A DNA stretch of 64,000 nucleotides from Pelolinea submarina (lineage in GTDB: Bacteria; Chloroflexota; Anaerolineae; Anaerolineales; Anaerolineaceae). The notes beneath the pieces are model-generated. The model ran no database searches, was not told the DNA's origin, and saw only the letters and a list, made by a program, of their open reading frames with translations. The stretch lies in NCBI RefSeq assembly GCF_003966975.1, contig NZ_AP018437.1:62001-126000 (forward strand), in the 5' to 3' direction. Positions 52,771-60,402 of the stretch are shown here, piece after piece (positions within the stretch are counted from its first letter, which is position 1; each line of letters opens with the position of its first letter). Made by a program: the position numbers and the translations under genes.

Positions 52771-54555
52771 TTATTCGCCCAGGTTCTGGCGTTCTTCTTC
52801 GACGATCTTCTCGTCCAGCTTCTTGAAGAGCGGGCTGGGCTGGTTGAAGCGCGTGCCCGGCTGCAAATTGCTGGGTTTCCAATCCCCTTTGGCTTTGCTG
52901 GGATCGTACAACAGGGCTGTATGCGTGCCCAGGTTGTCATCTAATTCTTTGGTGTACTGCTCGCCGAACAGCTGGTCATCGTAGCCCAGGTAGGTGTGCA
53001 GTTTTTCGGAGCTGAAGGGCACGAAAGGCGCGAACAGCTTGCTGAGCGAATCAATGGCCTTCATGGCCACAAACACCGCGCGGCCGGCTTTTTCTTTGTC
53101 GGTTTTGATGGTGAACCAGGGCGCGGTCGTGTCGAGGTATTTGTTGACTTCGGATGCCAGGCGCATGGCCTCGTTCAACGCGGAGCGCAGGCGCACCGCT
53201 TCCAGTTCAGCGCCGACCGTGTCGAAACCTTTTTCGATCTCTGCCAGCAGGTCCAAATCTTCTTTTTCCAGCTTGCCGGGATCCGGCACCACGCCCTCCC
53301 AATGTTTGTAGGCAAAGGAAAGCACACGGTTAGCCAGGTTGCCCCAGGTGGCGACCAGTTCGTCATTGTTGCGGTGATAGAACTCGTTCCAGTCCCAATC
53401 CGAATCGCGCGTTTCCGGCATGATCATGGTCAGGTAGTAGCGCAGCGCATCCGGGTCGTAACGGGTGAGGAAATCCAGGCCCCAAACCGCCCAATTGCGG
53501 CTGCCGGAGATCTTCTGTCCTTCCAGGTTGAGGAATTCATTGGCCGGTACGTCGTAGGGCAGCACGAAAGGCGCCTGTTCTTCACAGCCAAATTCCTCGT
53601 CAAATGCGCCGTCCGCTCCCAGCAGTTCCGCCGGCCAGATGATGGCGTGGAAGGGAATGTTGTCCTTGCCAATAAAGTGCAGCACCTTGGCATCCTGATT
53701 CTTCCACCAGGAGCGCCAGGCATCCGGATCACCCTGGATCTGGCTCCATTCAATGGCCGCGGACAGGTAGCCGATGACGGCTTCGAACCACACGTACAGG
53801 CATTTCTTGTCCCAGCCTTCCACCGGAACAGGGATACCCCATTCCAGGTCGCGGGTGATGGGACGCCCGCGCAAGCCTTCGGTCTGGATCTGGCCCAGCG
53901 ACTGGCGCAGTACATTCGGGCGCCAATAGGATTCGCGCGCTTTGAGGAAAGCCTCGATTTCAGGCTCCAGTTTGCTCAGGTCCAGGAAATAATGTTCCGT
54001 TTCACGCAGTTCGGGAATAGAACCGTCGATGCGCGTACGGGGGTTGATCAATTTGGTGGCGTCCAGCAGGTTGCCGCACTTGTCGCACTGGTCGCTGCGC
54101 GCATTGTTGTAGCCGCAGATATAGCAGGTGCCTTCCACGTAGCGGTCCGGCAGAAAGCGGCCCTGGCTGGGTGAATACCACTGCAATTGGGTTTCCTTGT
54201 ACATGAAACCGTTCTTCAACAGCGCGGTAAACATAGCCTGGGAAACTTTAAAATGGTTTTGGGTATGCGTGGAGGTAAACAAGTCGTAAGTCAGGCCCAT
54301 TTTCTGGAAAAGTTCCAGGAAACCGGCATGAAAATGCTGGTAGATCTCCAAAGGGGTTTTATTTTCGGCTTCGGCGCGCACCGTAATGGGTGTGCCGTGA
54401 GAATCGGTTCCGGAAACCATCAAAACGCTGTTGCCTTTCAGGCGCTGGTAGCGGGCATAGATATCCGCCGGTAAATAGGAACCGGCCAGATTTCCCACAT
54501 GAATTTCAGTATTGCCATACGGCCAGGCAACGGCTACAAGAATGGATTCGGGCAT
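52771..54555 (-). CDS. metG: Methionyl-tRNA synthetase
   Basis: Class I synthetase charging tRNA-Met. 594 aa from ATG 54555 with GGAGAG eight bases upstream. HIGH-region VAWPYGNTEIHVGNLAGSYLPADIYARY (~8-35); zinc Cys cluster CYICGYNNARSDQCDKCG (~135-155); the KMSKS region reads GQKISGSRNWAVWG, a divergent form in which the second Lys is not in its usual place; anticodon-binding helical domain to the end. No C-terminal EMAP/tRNA-binding extension is seen. Ends with a charged tail. Confidence 0.96.
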   Translation of the reverse strand: MPESILVAVAWPYGNTEIHVGNLAGSYLPADIYARYQRLKGNSVLMVSGTDSHGTPITVRAEAENKTPLEIYQHFHAGFLELFQKMGLTYDLFTSTHTQNHFKVSQAMFTALLKNGFMYKETQLQWYSPSQGRFLPDRYVEGTCYICGYNNARSDQCDKCGNLLDATKLINPRTRIDGSIPELRETEHYFLDLSKLEPEIEAFLKARESYWRPNVLRQSLGQIQTEGLRGRPITRDLEWGIPVPVEGWDKKCLYVWFEAVIGYLSAAIEWSQIQGDPDAWRSWWKNQDAKVLHFIGKDNIPFHAIIWPAELLGADGAFDEEFGCEEQAPFVLPYDVPANEFLNLEGQKISGSRNWAVWGLDFLTRYDPDALRYYLTMIMPETRDSDWDWNEFYHRNNDELVATWGNLANRVLSFAYKHWEGVVPDPGKLEKEDLDLLAEIEKGFDTVGAELEAVRLRSALNEAMRLASEVNKYLDTTAPWFTIKTDKEKAGRAVFVAMKAIDSLSKLFAPFVPFSSEKLHTYLGYDDQLFGEQYTKELDDNLGTHTALLYDPSKAKGDWKPSNLQPGTRFNQPSPLFKKLDEKIVEEERQNLGE

Positions 54556-54653
54556 ACGTTTTCTCTCCAAAAGGTTATTGCGTGGATTTTATCACGGAAC
54601 GTCTGGCGGGGGCCTTTCCTCTATTATGCATAGGGATTCACCCTTCTTCTTAT

Positions 54654-54718
54654 GTCATCCTGAGCCGCGCAGCGCAGTAGGGATCTCGGCCGAACGGAAA
54701 ATGTCAGGCAAGAATGAC
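54654..54718 (+). repeat. Dispersed palindromic element, copy 2
   Basis: Starts GTCATCCTGAG (54654-54664), contains GGATCTCGGCCG, and ends CAAGAATGAC, so its ends are imperfect inverted copies. It shares GTCATCCTGAG and GATCTCGGCC with 47205-47263. Confidence 0.55.
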
Positions 54719-54842
54719 TGACCTACGTCTTTCTTGGAAACACACCCTACAATTTTTGCTCCCTACTTATCCCAACGAAGACAGGATGGGGAGGGGCGAA
54801 AAGAAAATCCTTTACAATTAACAAAAAGCCTTGGAGGCGCAC

Positions 54843-55703
54843 ATGACGGGAAACGTAAATGAATGGCGCAAGGAATTGGACAGTCATCGCCTGAACAGCC
54901 TGACGGAAATTTTCGGCCAACCTAAACCGGTGATCGGCATGGTGCACCTGCCGCCCCTGCCCGGCGCGGTGGGCTACACCGGCTACAGCATGCAGCAGAT
55001 CATCGACTTCGCGCTGCAGGATGCGCACACACTCGCTGCTGGCGGTGTGGATGGCCTGATCGTCGAGAACATGTGGGACCTGCCTTTCGCAGTGGGCAAC
55101 GACGTGCCGCCTGAAGCCATGTGCGCGCAGGCCGTGGCCGCGGCCGAGGTGGTCAAAGCCGTGGACGTGCCGGTGGGCATCAACGTAGTGCACAACGGCG
55201 GACGGGTGTGCCTGGGTATCGCCATAGCCAGCGGCGCGGCTTTCATGCGCGTGTGCATGCTGACCGGCGCGGGCGTATGGGACACCGGCGAGTTCGACCA
55301 CGGCTGCGCGCGCGAGCTACTCTCCGCTCGCAAGATGGCGCAGGCTGAACACATCAAGCTTTTCTGCGACGTGGACAAGAAACACTCCGTACGCTTTCCG
55401 GGTATTGACCTGTCCACGCACATCGAATGGACTGAATTCTATCTGGCAGACGCCATCATCATCTCCGGGCGCATGACCGGCGACGCGCCTTCGCTCGACA
55501 AAGTACGCGAAGCCAAACAACTGGCCAAGGGCCGCCCCATTTTAATGGGCAGCGGTATGACCGCCGAGAATGTGGCCGATTTCTTCCAATACGCCGACGG
55601 CTGCATTGTGGGCTTCGGTATGAAGGACAAAGGCCATCCCGATCAGCCGGTCAATCCGGATAACGTCAAGCGCTTCATGGAAGCTGTCCAGACCGCGCGC
55701 TAA
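54843..55703 (+). CDS. BtpA/SgcQ family TIM-barrel protein
   Basis: 286 aa from ATG 54843, set by GGAGG at 54833-54837. Family motifs: KPVIGMVHLPPLPGAVG (~25-42), a GVDGLIVENMWDLPF stretch (~75), GINVVHNGGRVCLGIA, and PILMGSGMTAENVADF near the C-terminus, a barrel-type phosphate loop. BtpA was linked to photosystem I stability in a cyanobacterium and SgcQ to sugar-like metabolism in enterics; neither role is proven for this branch. The PfkB kinase follows after 14 bases, hinting at a phosphorylated sugar or nucleoside substrate. Confidence 0.85.
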   Translation: MTGNVNEWRKELDSHRLNSLTEIFGQPKPVIGMVHLPPLPGAVGYTGYSMQQIIDFALQDAHTLAAGGVDGLIVENMWDLPFAVGNDVPPEAMCAQAVAAAEVVKAVDVPVGINVVHNGGRVCLGIAIASGAAFMRVCMLTGAGVWDTGEFDHGCARELLSARKMAQAEHIKLFCDVDKKHSVRFPGIDLSTHIEWTEFYLADAIIISGRMTGDAPSLDKVREAKQLAKGRPILMGSGMTAENVADFFQYADGCIVGFGMKDKGHPDQPVNPDNVKRFMEAVQTAR

Positions 55704-55717
55704 TCGAAGTCGTCATT

Positions 55718-56629
55718 ATGAAAGATCTCAAAATTCTGGTACTTGGCGACATCGCCATCGATTTCAACATGCAAACCAGCACTTACCCGCCCGAAGGCGG
55801 GGCAGCCCACGCCAGCCAGGCAGATATGCGCCTGGGCGGCTCCGGCTGCCTGACCGCGCTGACCTTGTCCGGCCTGGGTTTGCCGACGGCTTTGGCCGGC
55901 AACCTGGGCAGCGATATGTTCGCGGAATTCATCATGCAGAAAATCAGATCCGGCGGATTGGACAGCAGCCTGGTGCGCAGGTTGCCGGATGAGCAAAGCG
56001 GTTTCTTCCTGATCGCGGCTACTCCCAGTGGAAAACATACCACTTTCGGAAACCGGGGCGCAAACGCGCAGCCCCTGCCGCTGGAGGATATAACAGCGCG
56101 CTTGTCGGAATTCAAGCATCTGCACATTTCCGGTTACATCCTGATAGATGAAGAACAATTCCAGGTCACACGGCGCATCCTGCTGCGCGCCAAACAACTG
56201 GGCCTGACTACCAGCCTCGACCCAGGCGTTTGTTATGCGCCCGAAGCGCAGGAAAAAGTGCGCAGTTTATTGCAGTACATCGACGTCTTCCTGCCCAACC
56301 GGGACGAAACCGCGCGCTTGGGTGGGCCCGGAGAGCTGAACGATCAACTGGCTGTCCTGCTGGAGCTAGGCTGCGGAGCGGTGATCGTCAAACTGGGCAA
56401 GGAGGGCTGCCGCTACTATGACCGCCATCAATGGCTGGATCAGGCTGCAGATCCCATTCCGCAGGAAGAAATTAAGGATATTACCGGTGCAGGCGACAGC
56501 TTCAACGGCGGATTCCTGTCCGGCATTCTGGCCGGCGAAACACCGGCGAAAGCACTGCGAATGGGCAACAGGGCAGCCCGGCGCATCATCACCAGCCCGC
56601 ACGGCATCCTCGATTTGATCCCCACCTGA
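55718..56629 (+). CDS. PfkB-family carbohydrate/nucleoside kinase
   Basis: 303 aa ribokinase-fold kinase. N-terminal ILVLGDIAIDFNMQ, GGSGCLTALTLSGLGLPTALAGNLGSDMFAEFI (substrate-binding), then the PfkB signature 2 DITGAGDSFNGGFLSGIL with the catalytic Asp. ATP-dependent phosphorylation of a sugar, nucleoside or similar alcohol is expected; which one is unclear. Pairing with the BtpA-family protein in a two-gene run suggests a shared pathway. A cobalamin riboswitch promoter begins 21 bases after its stop. Confidence 0.9.
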   Translation: MKDLKILVLGDIAIDFNMQTSTYPPEGGAAHASQADMRLGGSGCLTALTLSGLGLPTALAGNLGSDMFAEFIMQKIRSGGLDSSLVRRLPDEQSGFFLIAATPSGKHTTFGNRGANAQPLPLEDITARLSEFKHLHISGYILIDEEQFQVTRRILLRAKQLGLTTSLDPGVCYAPEAQEKVRSLLQYIDVFLPNRDETARLGGPGELNDQLAVLLELGCGAVIVKLGKEGCRYYDRHQWLDQAADPIPQEEIKDITGAGDSFNGGFLSGILAGETPAKALRMGNRAARRIITSPHGILDLIPT

Positions 56630-56649
56630 TTTTGCCCCGATAGAACCGC

Positions 56650-56678
56650 TTGACGCGCTTGGGCTCTGTCTGTAAAAT
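56650..56678 (+). promoter_or_regulatory. Promoter of the cobalamin uptake operon
   Basis: TTGACG (56650-56655), exactly 17 bases, TAAAAT (56673-56678). It immediately precedes the riboswitch. Confidence 0.75.
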
Positions 56679-56694
56679 GACAGCAGTGAATCAT

Positions 56695-56911
56695 GCCGCT
56701 CTGGTGCCTATCCCCCGGATGGGAAGGCTCAAAGGCGAAGCCGGTGCTCTTTTCCAAAGAAAGTCCGGCGCTGTCGCGCAACTGTAAGGAATTCCATTCC
56801 AAGCCAGGACGCCCGCCAGAAACGGCCCAACCACGCCCTCGCGGATAGGAGCTGGAAAGATGCCAATTCCAACACAAGCATTCCCCTGTCCGACCGGCAG
56901 GGGAATTTATT
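56695..56911 (+). promoter_or_regulatory. Cobalamin riboswitch with expression-platform hairpin
   Basis: The conserved core GCGCAACTGTAA is at 56777-56788, preceded by GCCGGTG and GTCCGGCGCTGTC segments, and the B12-box-like AAGCCAGGACGCCCGCC is at 56801-56817. An inserted ~12-base arm lies between the two GG-rich core pieces. The aptamer ends near 56865; a hairpin ATTCCCCTG/CAGGGGAAT (56880-56906) with TTATTA follows as likely terminator. It controls the ABC importer that starts at 56965, which marks that importer as a cobalamin or cobinamide system. Confidence 0.92.
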
Positions 56912-56964
56912 ATCCCCGCCCGCTGTACTTAATTTAAAGAAACATATTAAGAGGATATAAACGC

Positions 56965-57894
56965 ATGAAGAAAAAGACATTAGCCACGCTATTCCTGCCG
57001 GTTTTAGCAGCCGCTATGTTATTGGGTGCCTGCGCAACACCCGCTCCGGCCGCCCAGGCTGAAATCAACTTGGTGGACGGACTGGAACGCACGGTCGCAT
57101 TGGATGCGCCTGCGCAGAAGATCGTCACGCTTTCGCCGCCCCTGACCGAGATTCTGTATGCCATCGGCGCGGGAGATCAAGTTATCGGCCGTGATTCCTT
57201 CTCGGATTATCCCGAAGCAGCTCTGGCCCTGCCGGACATCGGCGGCGGATATTCCGAGTATGACCTGGAAACCATCCTCAGTCTGGAACCCGACCTGGTG
57301 ATCACCGGCAGCATTAACACACCCGAACTGGTACAGTCTCTGCAGGACCTGGGCCTGACGGTGTATTACCTCGGCAACCCGAGCGACCTGGACGGCACAT
57401 TGGCCGCCATCCAGACCCTGGGCCAACTGAGCGGCCGCGCCGACGAAGCCCAAACCCTGGTGGACGCGCTGAGCGCGCGCATCGCCGCGGTGGATGAGGC
57501 CCTGGCTGGCACGAGCGATATCCCCAGTGTGTACTACGAACTGGACGCCAGCGACCCGGCCAAACCCTACACGCCCGGCCCCGGCACCTATTACAGCAAC
57601 CTGATCGCGCGCGCCGGCGGCCAAAACGTGGGCGATGCTATGGAAGCCGAATGGGCACAAATCAGTCTGGAGAATTTGTTGGTGGCCGATCCGCACTACA
57701 TTGTACTGGGCGACGCCAATTGGGGCGTCACTCCCGAATCGCTGAACGAACGCGCCGGATGGGAAGCTCTCACCGCGGTTAAACAAGGAAACATCATTCC
57801 TTTTGACGATGATTTATTAGCTCGCTTCGGCCCGCGCCAGGTGGACGGCCTGGAAGCCCTGGCTAAATTGCTTCACCCAGACTTGTTTGAGTAA
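56965..57894 (+). CDS. btuF: Cobalamin-type ABC transporter substrate-binding lipoprotein
   Basis: 309 aa. Lipoprotein signal ending in LLGAC (Cys23), then a helical-backbone (BtuF/FhuD-like) binding protein: VTLSPPLTEILYAIGAGDQVIGRDSFSDYPEAAL, the LDTILSLEPDLVI motif, and YYELDASDP. The riboswitch upstream makes corrinoid the expected ligand; without it the fold alone would fit siderophores too. AAGAGGA before the ATG. First gene of btuFCD-like operon, 12 bases to the permease. Confidence 0.88.
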   Translation: MKKKTLATLFLPVLAAAMLLGACATPAPAAQAEINLVDGLERTVALDAPAQKIVTLSPPLTEILYAIGAGDQVIGRDSFSDYPEAALALPDIGGGYSEYDLETILSLEPDLVITGSINTPELVQSLQDLGLTVYYLGNPSDLDGTLAAIQTLGQLSGRADEAQTLVDALSARIAAVDEALAGTSDIPSVYYELDASDPAKPYTPGPGTYYSNLIARAGGQNVGDAMEAEWAQISLENLLVADPHYIVLGDANWGVTPESLNERAGWEALTAVKQGNIIPFDDDLLARFGPRQVDGLEALAKLLHPDLFE

Positions 57895-57906
57895 AGCAAC
57901 CATACT

Positions 57907-58932
57907 ATGAAAAATCTTGCCCGTCCCATTCTGATCTGTACGGTTATCCTGTTGATTGCCGTTCTGTTGGGTATTGGGGTGGGCAGCATATCCATCTCGC
58001 CCCAGGAATCCCTCAGCATTCTTTGGCAGGCCCTGCGCGGTCTGCCGTTGGACGGGGAAGGTCAAAGCATCCCAAGTGTCATCCTGCTGACCTTGCGCCT
58101 GCCGCGCACGCTGCTGATGCTGCTGGCCGGGGCAGCGCTTTCCGGCAGCGGCTGCGCCTACCAGGGCTTGTTCCGCAATCCGTTGGCCGACCCCTACCTG
58201 ATTGGCGCGGCTTCCGGCGCGGGTGTGGGCGCGGTGGCGGCCATGTCGCTGAATTGGCCCAGCACAACCCTGGGGTATCTGGCAGTCCCGCTGGCGTCTT
58301 TTGCCGGTTCGCTCCTGGCCGTGTTCCTGGTATTCCGGCTGGCGCGGGTTGGCCGCACTCTGCCGGTAACCAACCTGATCCTGGCGGGCGTGGCAGTCTC
58401 ATCTTTTGCCACCGCGCTGAGTTCCTTTATGATGGTCAATGCCGGCGGCGAGCTGCGCCGTGCTTTCGTGTGGATGCTGGGCGGCAGCACCATGTCCGGC
58501 TGGAAGCCGGTGTTGGGCATGCTGCCCTATACGCTGGTCGGGCTGGGGGCACTGCTGGCGCTATCCTATAAACTGAACATTCTGCAGTTGGGCGACGAAC
58601 AAGCCCAACAATTGGGCATTAAAGTCTCGCGCGTGCGCACGCAAATCATTCTGGCCGCCACGCTAGCTACGGCCGCCGCGGTGGCTTTTTCAGGCATCAT
58701 CGGCTTTGTAGGCCTGATCATCCCGCACATTACTCGCCGCCTGTGGGGCGGGGACATGCGCCGCATGCTGCCGCTTTCCATGTTGTGCGGCGGCGCATTT
58801 CTGGTATTCGCGGACGTGCTGGCGCGGGTGATTATGGCCCCCCAGGAACTGCCGGTGGGCATCATCACCGCGCTGTGCGGCGCGCCCTTCTTTTTATTCA
58901 TCATGCGCCAATCCAAAGAAGGCAGCTGGTGA
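57907..58932 (+). CDS. btuC: Cobalamin-type ABC transporter permease (FecCD family)
   Basis: 341 aa, about ten membrane helices, usual size of BtuC/FecCD permeases. Family motifs: LRLPRTLLMLLAGAALSGSGCAYQGLFRNPLADPYLIGAASGAG (~60-105) and ISFIGLIIPHITRRLWGGD-like GFVGLIIPHITRRL (~262), the cytoplasmic loop that meets the ATPase. Forms a homodimer with the ATPase encoded next; stop overlaps the following GTG start. Riboswitch-controlled. Confidence 0.9.
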   Translation: MKNLARPILICTVILLIAVLLGIGVGSISISPQESLSILWQALRGLPLDGEGQSIPSVILLTLRLPRTLLMLLAGAALSGSGCAYQGLFRNPLADPYLIGAASGAGVGAVAAMSLNWPSTTLGYLAVPLASFAGSLLAVFLVFRLARVGRTLPVTNLILAGVAVSSFATALSSFMMVNAGGELRRAFVWMLGGSTMSGWKPVLGMLPYTLVGLGALLALSYKLNILQLGDEQAQQLGIKVSRVRTQIILAATLATAAAVAFSGIIGFVGLIIPHITRRLWGGDMRRMLPLSMLCGGAFLVFADVLARVIMAPQELPVGIITALCGAPFFLFIMRQSKEGSW

Positions 58933-59708
58933 GCCCCATGTTGATGCGCACTGCCATCGAAAAGGCCGGATACGCCTCCGAACCGGTGCTGCGGGATATC
59001 CGCTTTGAACTGCCACCAGGAAGGCTGCTGGCCGTGATCGGGCCGAACGGCTGCGGCAAGACTACCCTGATCCGCGCCATCAGCGGGGTACTGCCAAACG
59101 TACAGGGCGAATGCCACATCAACGGCACCGACTTGCTGCGTGCGGATGAAACCGCGCGGGCGCGCCTGCTGGCCGTTGTGCCGCAATCCACTTACATTCC
59201 ACCCGCTTTTACGGTGGAGGAAGTCGTGTTGATGGGGCGCACACCGCACCTCAACTGGCTTGGTACGCTTTCCGCCAGGGACACGGAAATCGCGCACGAA
59301 GCCATGCGCCTGACGGATGTGGAAGGTTTTGCCGGGCGCTGGTGCAGCCAACTCTCCGCCGGGGAACGGCAGCGAGTCATCCTGGCGCGCGCGCTGGCGC
59401 AAGATACGCCGGTGCTGATGATGGACGAGCCCACCTCGCACCTGGATTTACGTTATCAGATTGAATTTTTGGAGATCACCAAGACCCTGGCCAGCCAACA
59501 GGACAAAACCATCCTGATCGCGCTGCACGACTTGAACCTGGCCGCGCGCTTCGGTGACACGGTCATGGCCATGAAAGACGGAAGAGTAGCCGCCAGCGGG
59601 AGCGCCGCGGAAGTGCTAACCCCCGAACACATTCAGGATATTTACGGGTTACCAGTGGAAGTTTTCCAATCCCCCGGAAAACAGGGAACGATTATCCTTC
59701 CCGTTTGA
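58929..59708 (+). CDS. btuD: Cobalamin-type ABC transporter ATP-binding protein
   Basis: 259 aa from GTG 58929, which overlaps the btuC stop (GTGA) and has AGAAGG upstream; ATGs at 58938 and 58944 are alternatives. Walker A GPNGCGKTTL (~39-48), Q-loop VVPQSTYIPPAFTVEEVVLMGR, signature LSAGERQRV (usual LSGGE), Walker B VLMMDEPTSHLD and H-loop IALHDLNLAARFGD. Energises the corrinoid importer. Its end overlaps the converging HAD gene by 17 bases. Confidence 0.9.
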   Translation: MSPMLMRTAIEKAGYASEPVLRDIRFELPPGRLLAVIGPNGCGKTTLIRAISGVLPNVQGECHINGTDLLRADETARARLLAVVPQSTYIPPAFTVEEVVLMGRTPHLNWLGTLSARDTEIAHEAMRLTDVEGFAGRWCSQLSAGERQRVILARALAQDTPVLMMDEPTSHLDLRYQIEFLEITKTLASQQDKTILIALHDLNLAARFGDTVMAMKDGRVAASGSAAEVLTPEHIQDIYGLPVEVFQSPGKQGTIILPV

Positions 59709-60399
59709 GCTTGTTTTCTAAAAAATCCAACAATTCAGCGGTGGAATCCAGGATCTCGTGCGCGCCCGCGCGCAGCAGCTCACGCTGCCGTCCGAAACCG
59801 CACAATACTCCAATAGCCTGCATGCCCGCCAGGCGGGCGGCACGCATATCCACGGTGGTATCCCCCACCATCAGGCAATTTTCCGGGGCCACCTGCATCT
59901 GACGCGCTGCATATAGCAACGGATCGGGAAACGGTTTGGTATGTTCGCAGGTTTGGGAGGTGACAATTACCCTAAAATAAGGTTCCAGGTGGAATTGCTG
60001 AATGAAAGCCAGGCTGCTGTGCTCATCGCGCGCGCTGACCACCGCCAGCGGCAGCCGCTGCGCGAACCGTTCCAGCATCTCTGCCACGCCGGGAATGATC
60101 CAGTATTTTTTAATGCGCTGCTTGCGCTTCTGCGAAGCACGGTCCAGCTGTTTGATCAGGAAACTGTCCAACGACAACCGGTCTGCCAGGTTATAGAGAA
60201 AATTACCGGGGGATTCCGCCGCCATCACCAGCCAGCGCGCTGTGGCATGCCGCCCGACATCGGAAAGCATCCCGCGCAGGGGACGCAGCAGCTGCTCGAC
60301 TTTGGCAACCATCTGGTCGTCCGAATCGCTTAAAGTACCGTCGATGTCGAAAATAATCGCCCGGATCAGATCCGGATTCAAGCGTGCCCCTGTTCGCAT
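59692..60399 (-). CDS. HAD-superfamily phosphatase (phosphoglycolate-phosphatase-like)
   Basis: 235 aa. Motif I FDIDGTLSDSDDQ (nucleophile Asp19 region), cap helices ~35-110, motif II in VVSARDEHSS, Lys in EHTKPFPDPLL and motif III MVGDTTVDMRAARLAGMQAIGV. A phosphatase of the PGP/GPH type; substrate unknown. It lies four bases downstream of the C39-TPR gene on the same strand and overlaps the end of the ABC ATPase gene. Confidence 0.88.
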   Translation of the reverse strand: MRTGARLNPDLIRAIIFDIDGTLSDSDDQMVAKVEQLLRPLRGMLSDVGRHATARWLVMAAESPGNFLYNLADRLSLDSFLIKQLDRASQKRKQRIKKYWIIPGVAEMLERFAQRLPLAVVSARDEHSSLAFIQQFHLEPYFRVIVTSQTCEHTKPFPDPLLYAARQMQVAPENCLMVGDTTVDMRAARLAGMQAIGVLCGFGRQRELLRAGAHEILDSTAELLDFLENKLKREG

Positions 60400-60402
60400 G
60401 GA

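Noticed and set aside
52994..54174. 392-aa forward ORF opposite metG
   Set aside because: Antisense to a clear metG; no family motif and no ribosome-binding site.
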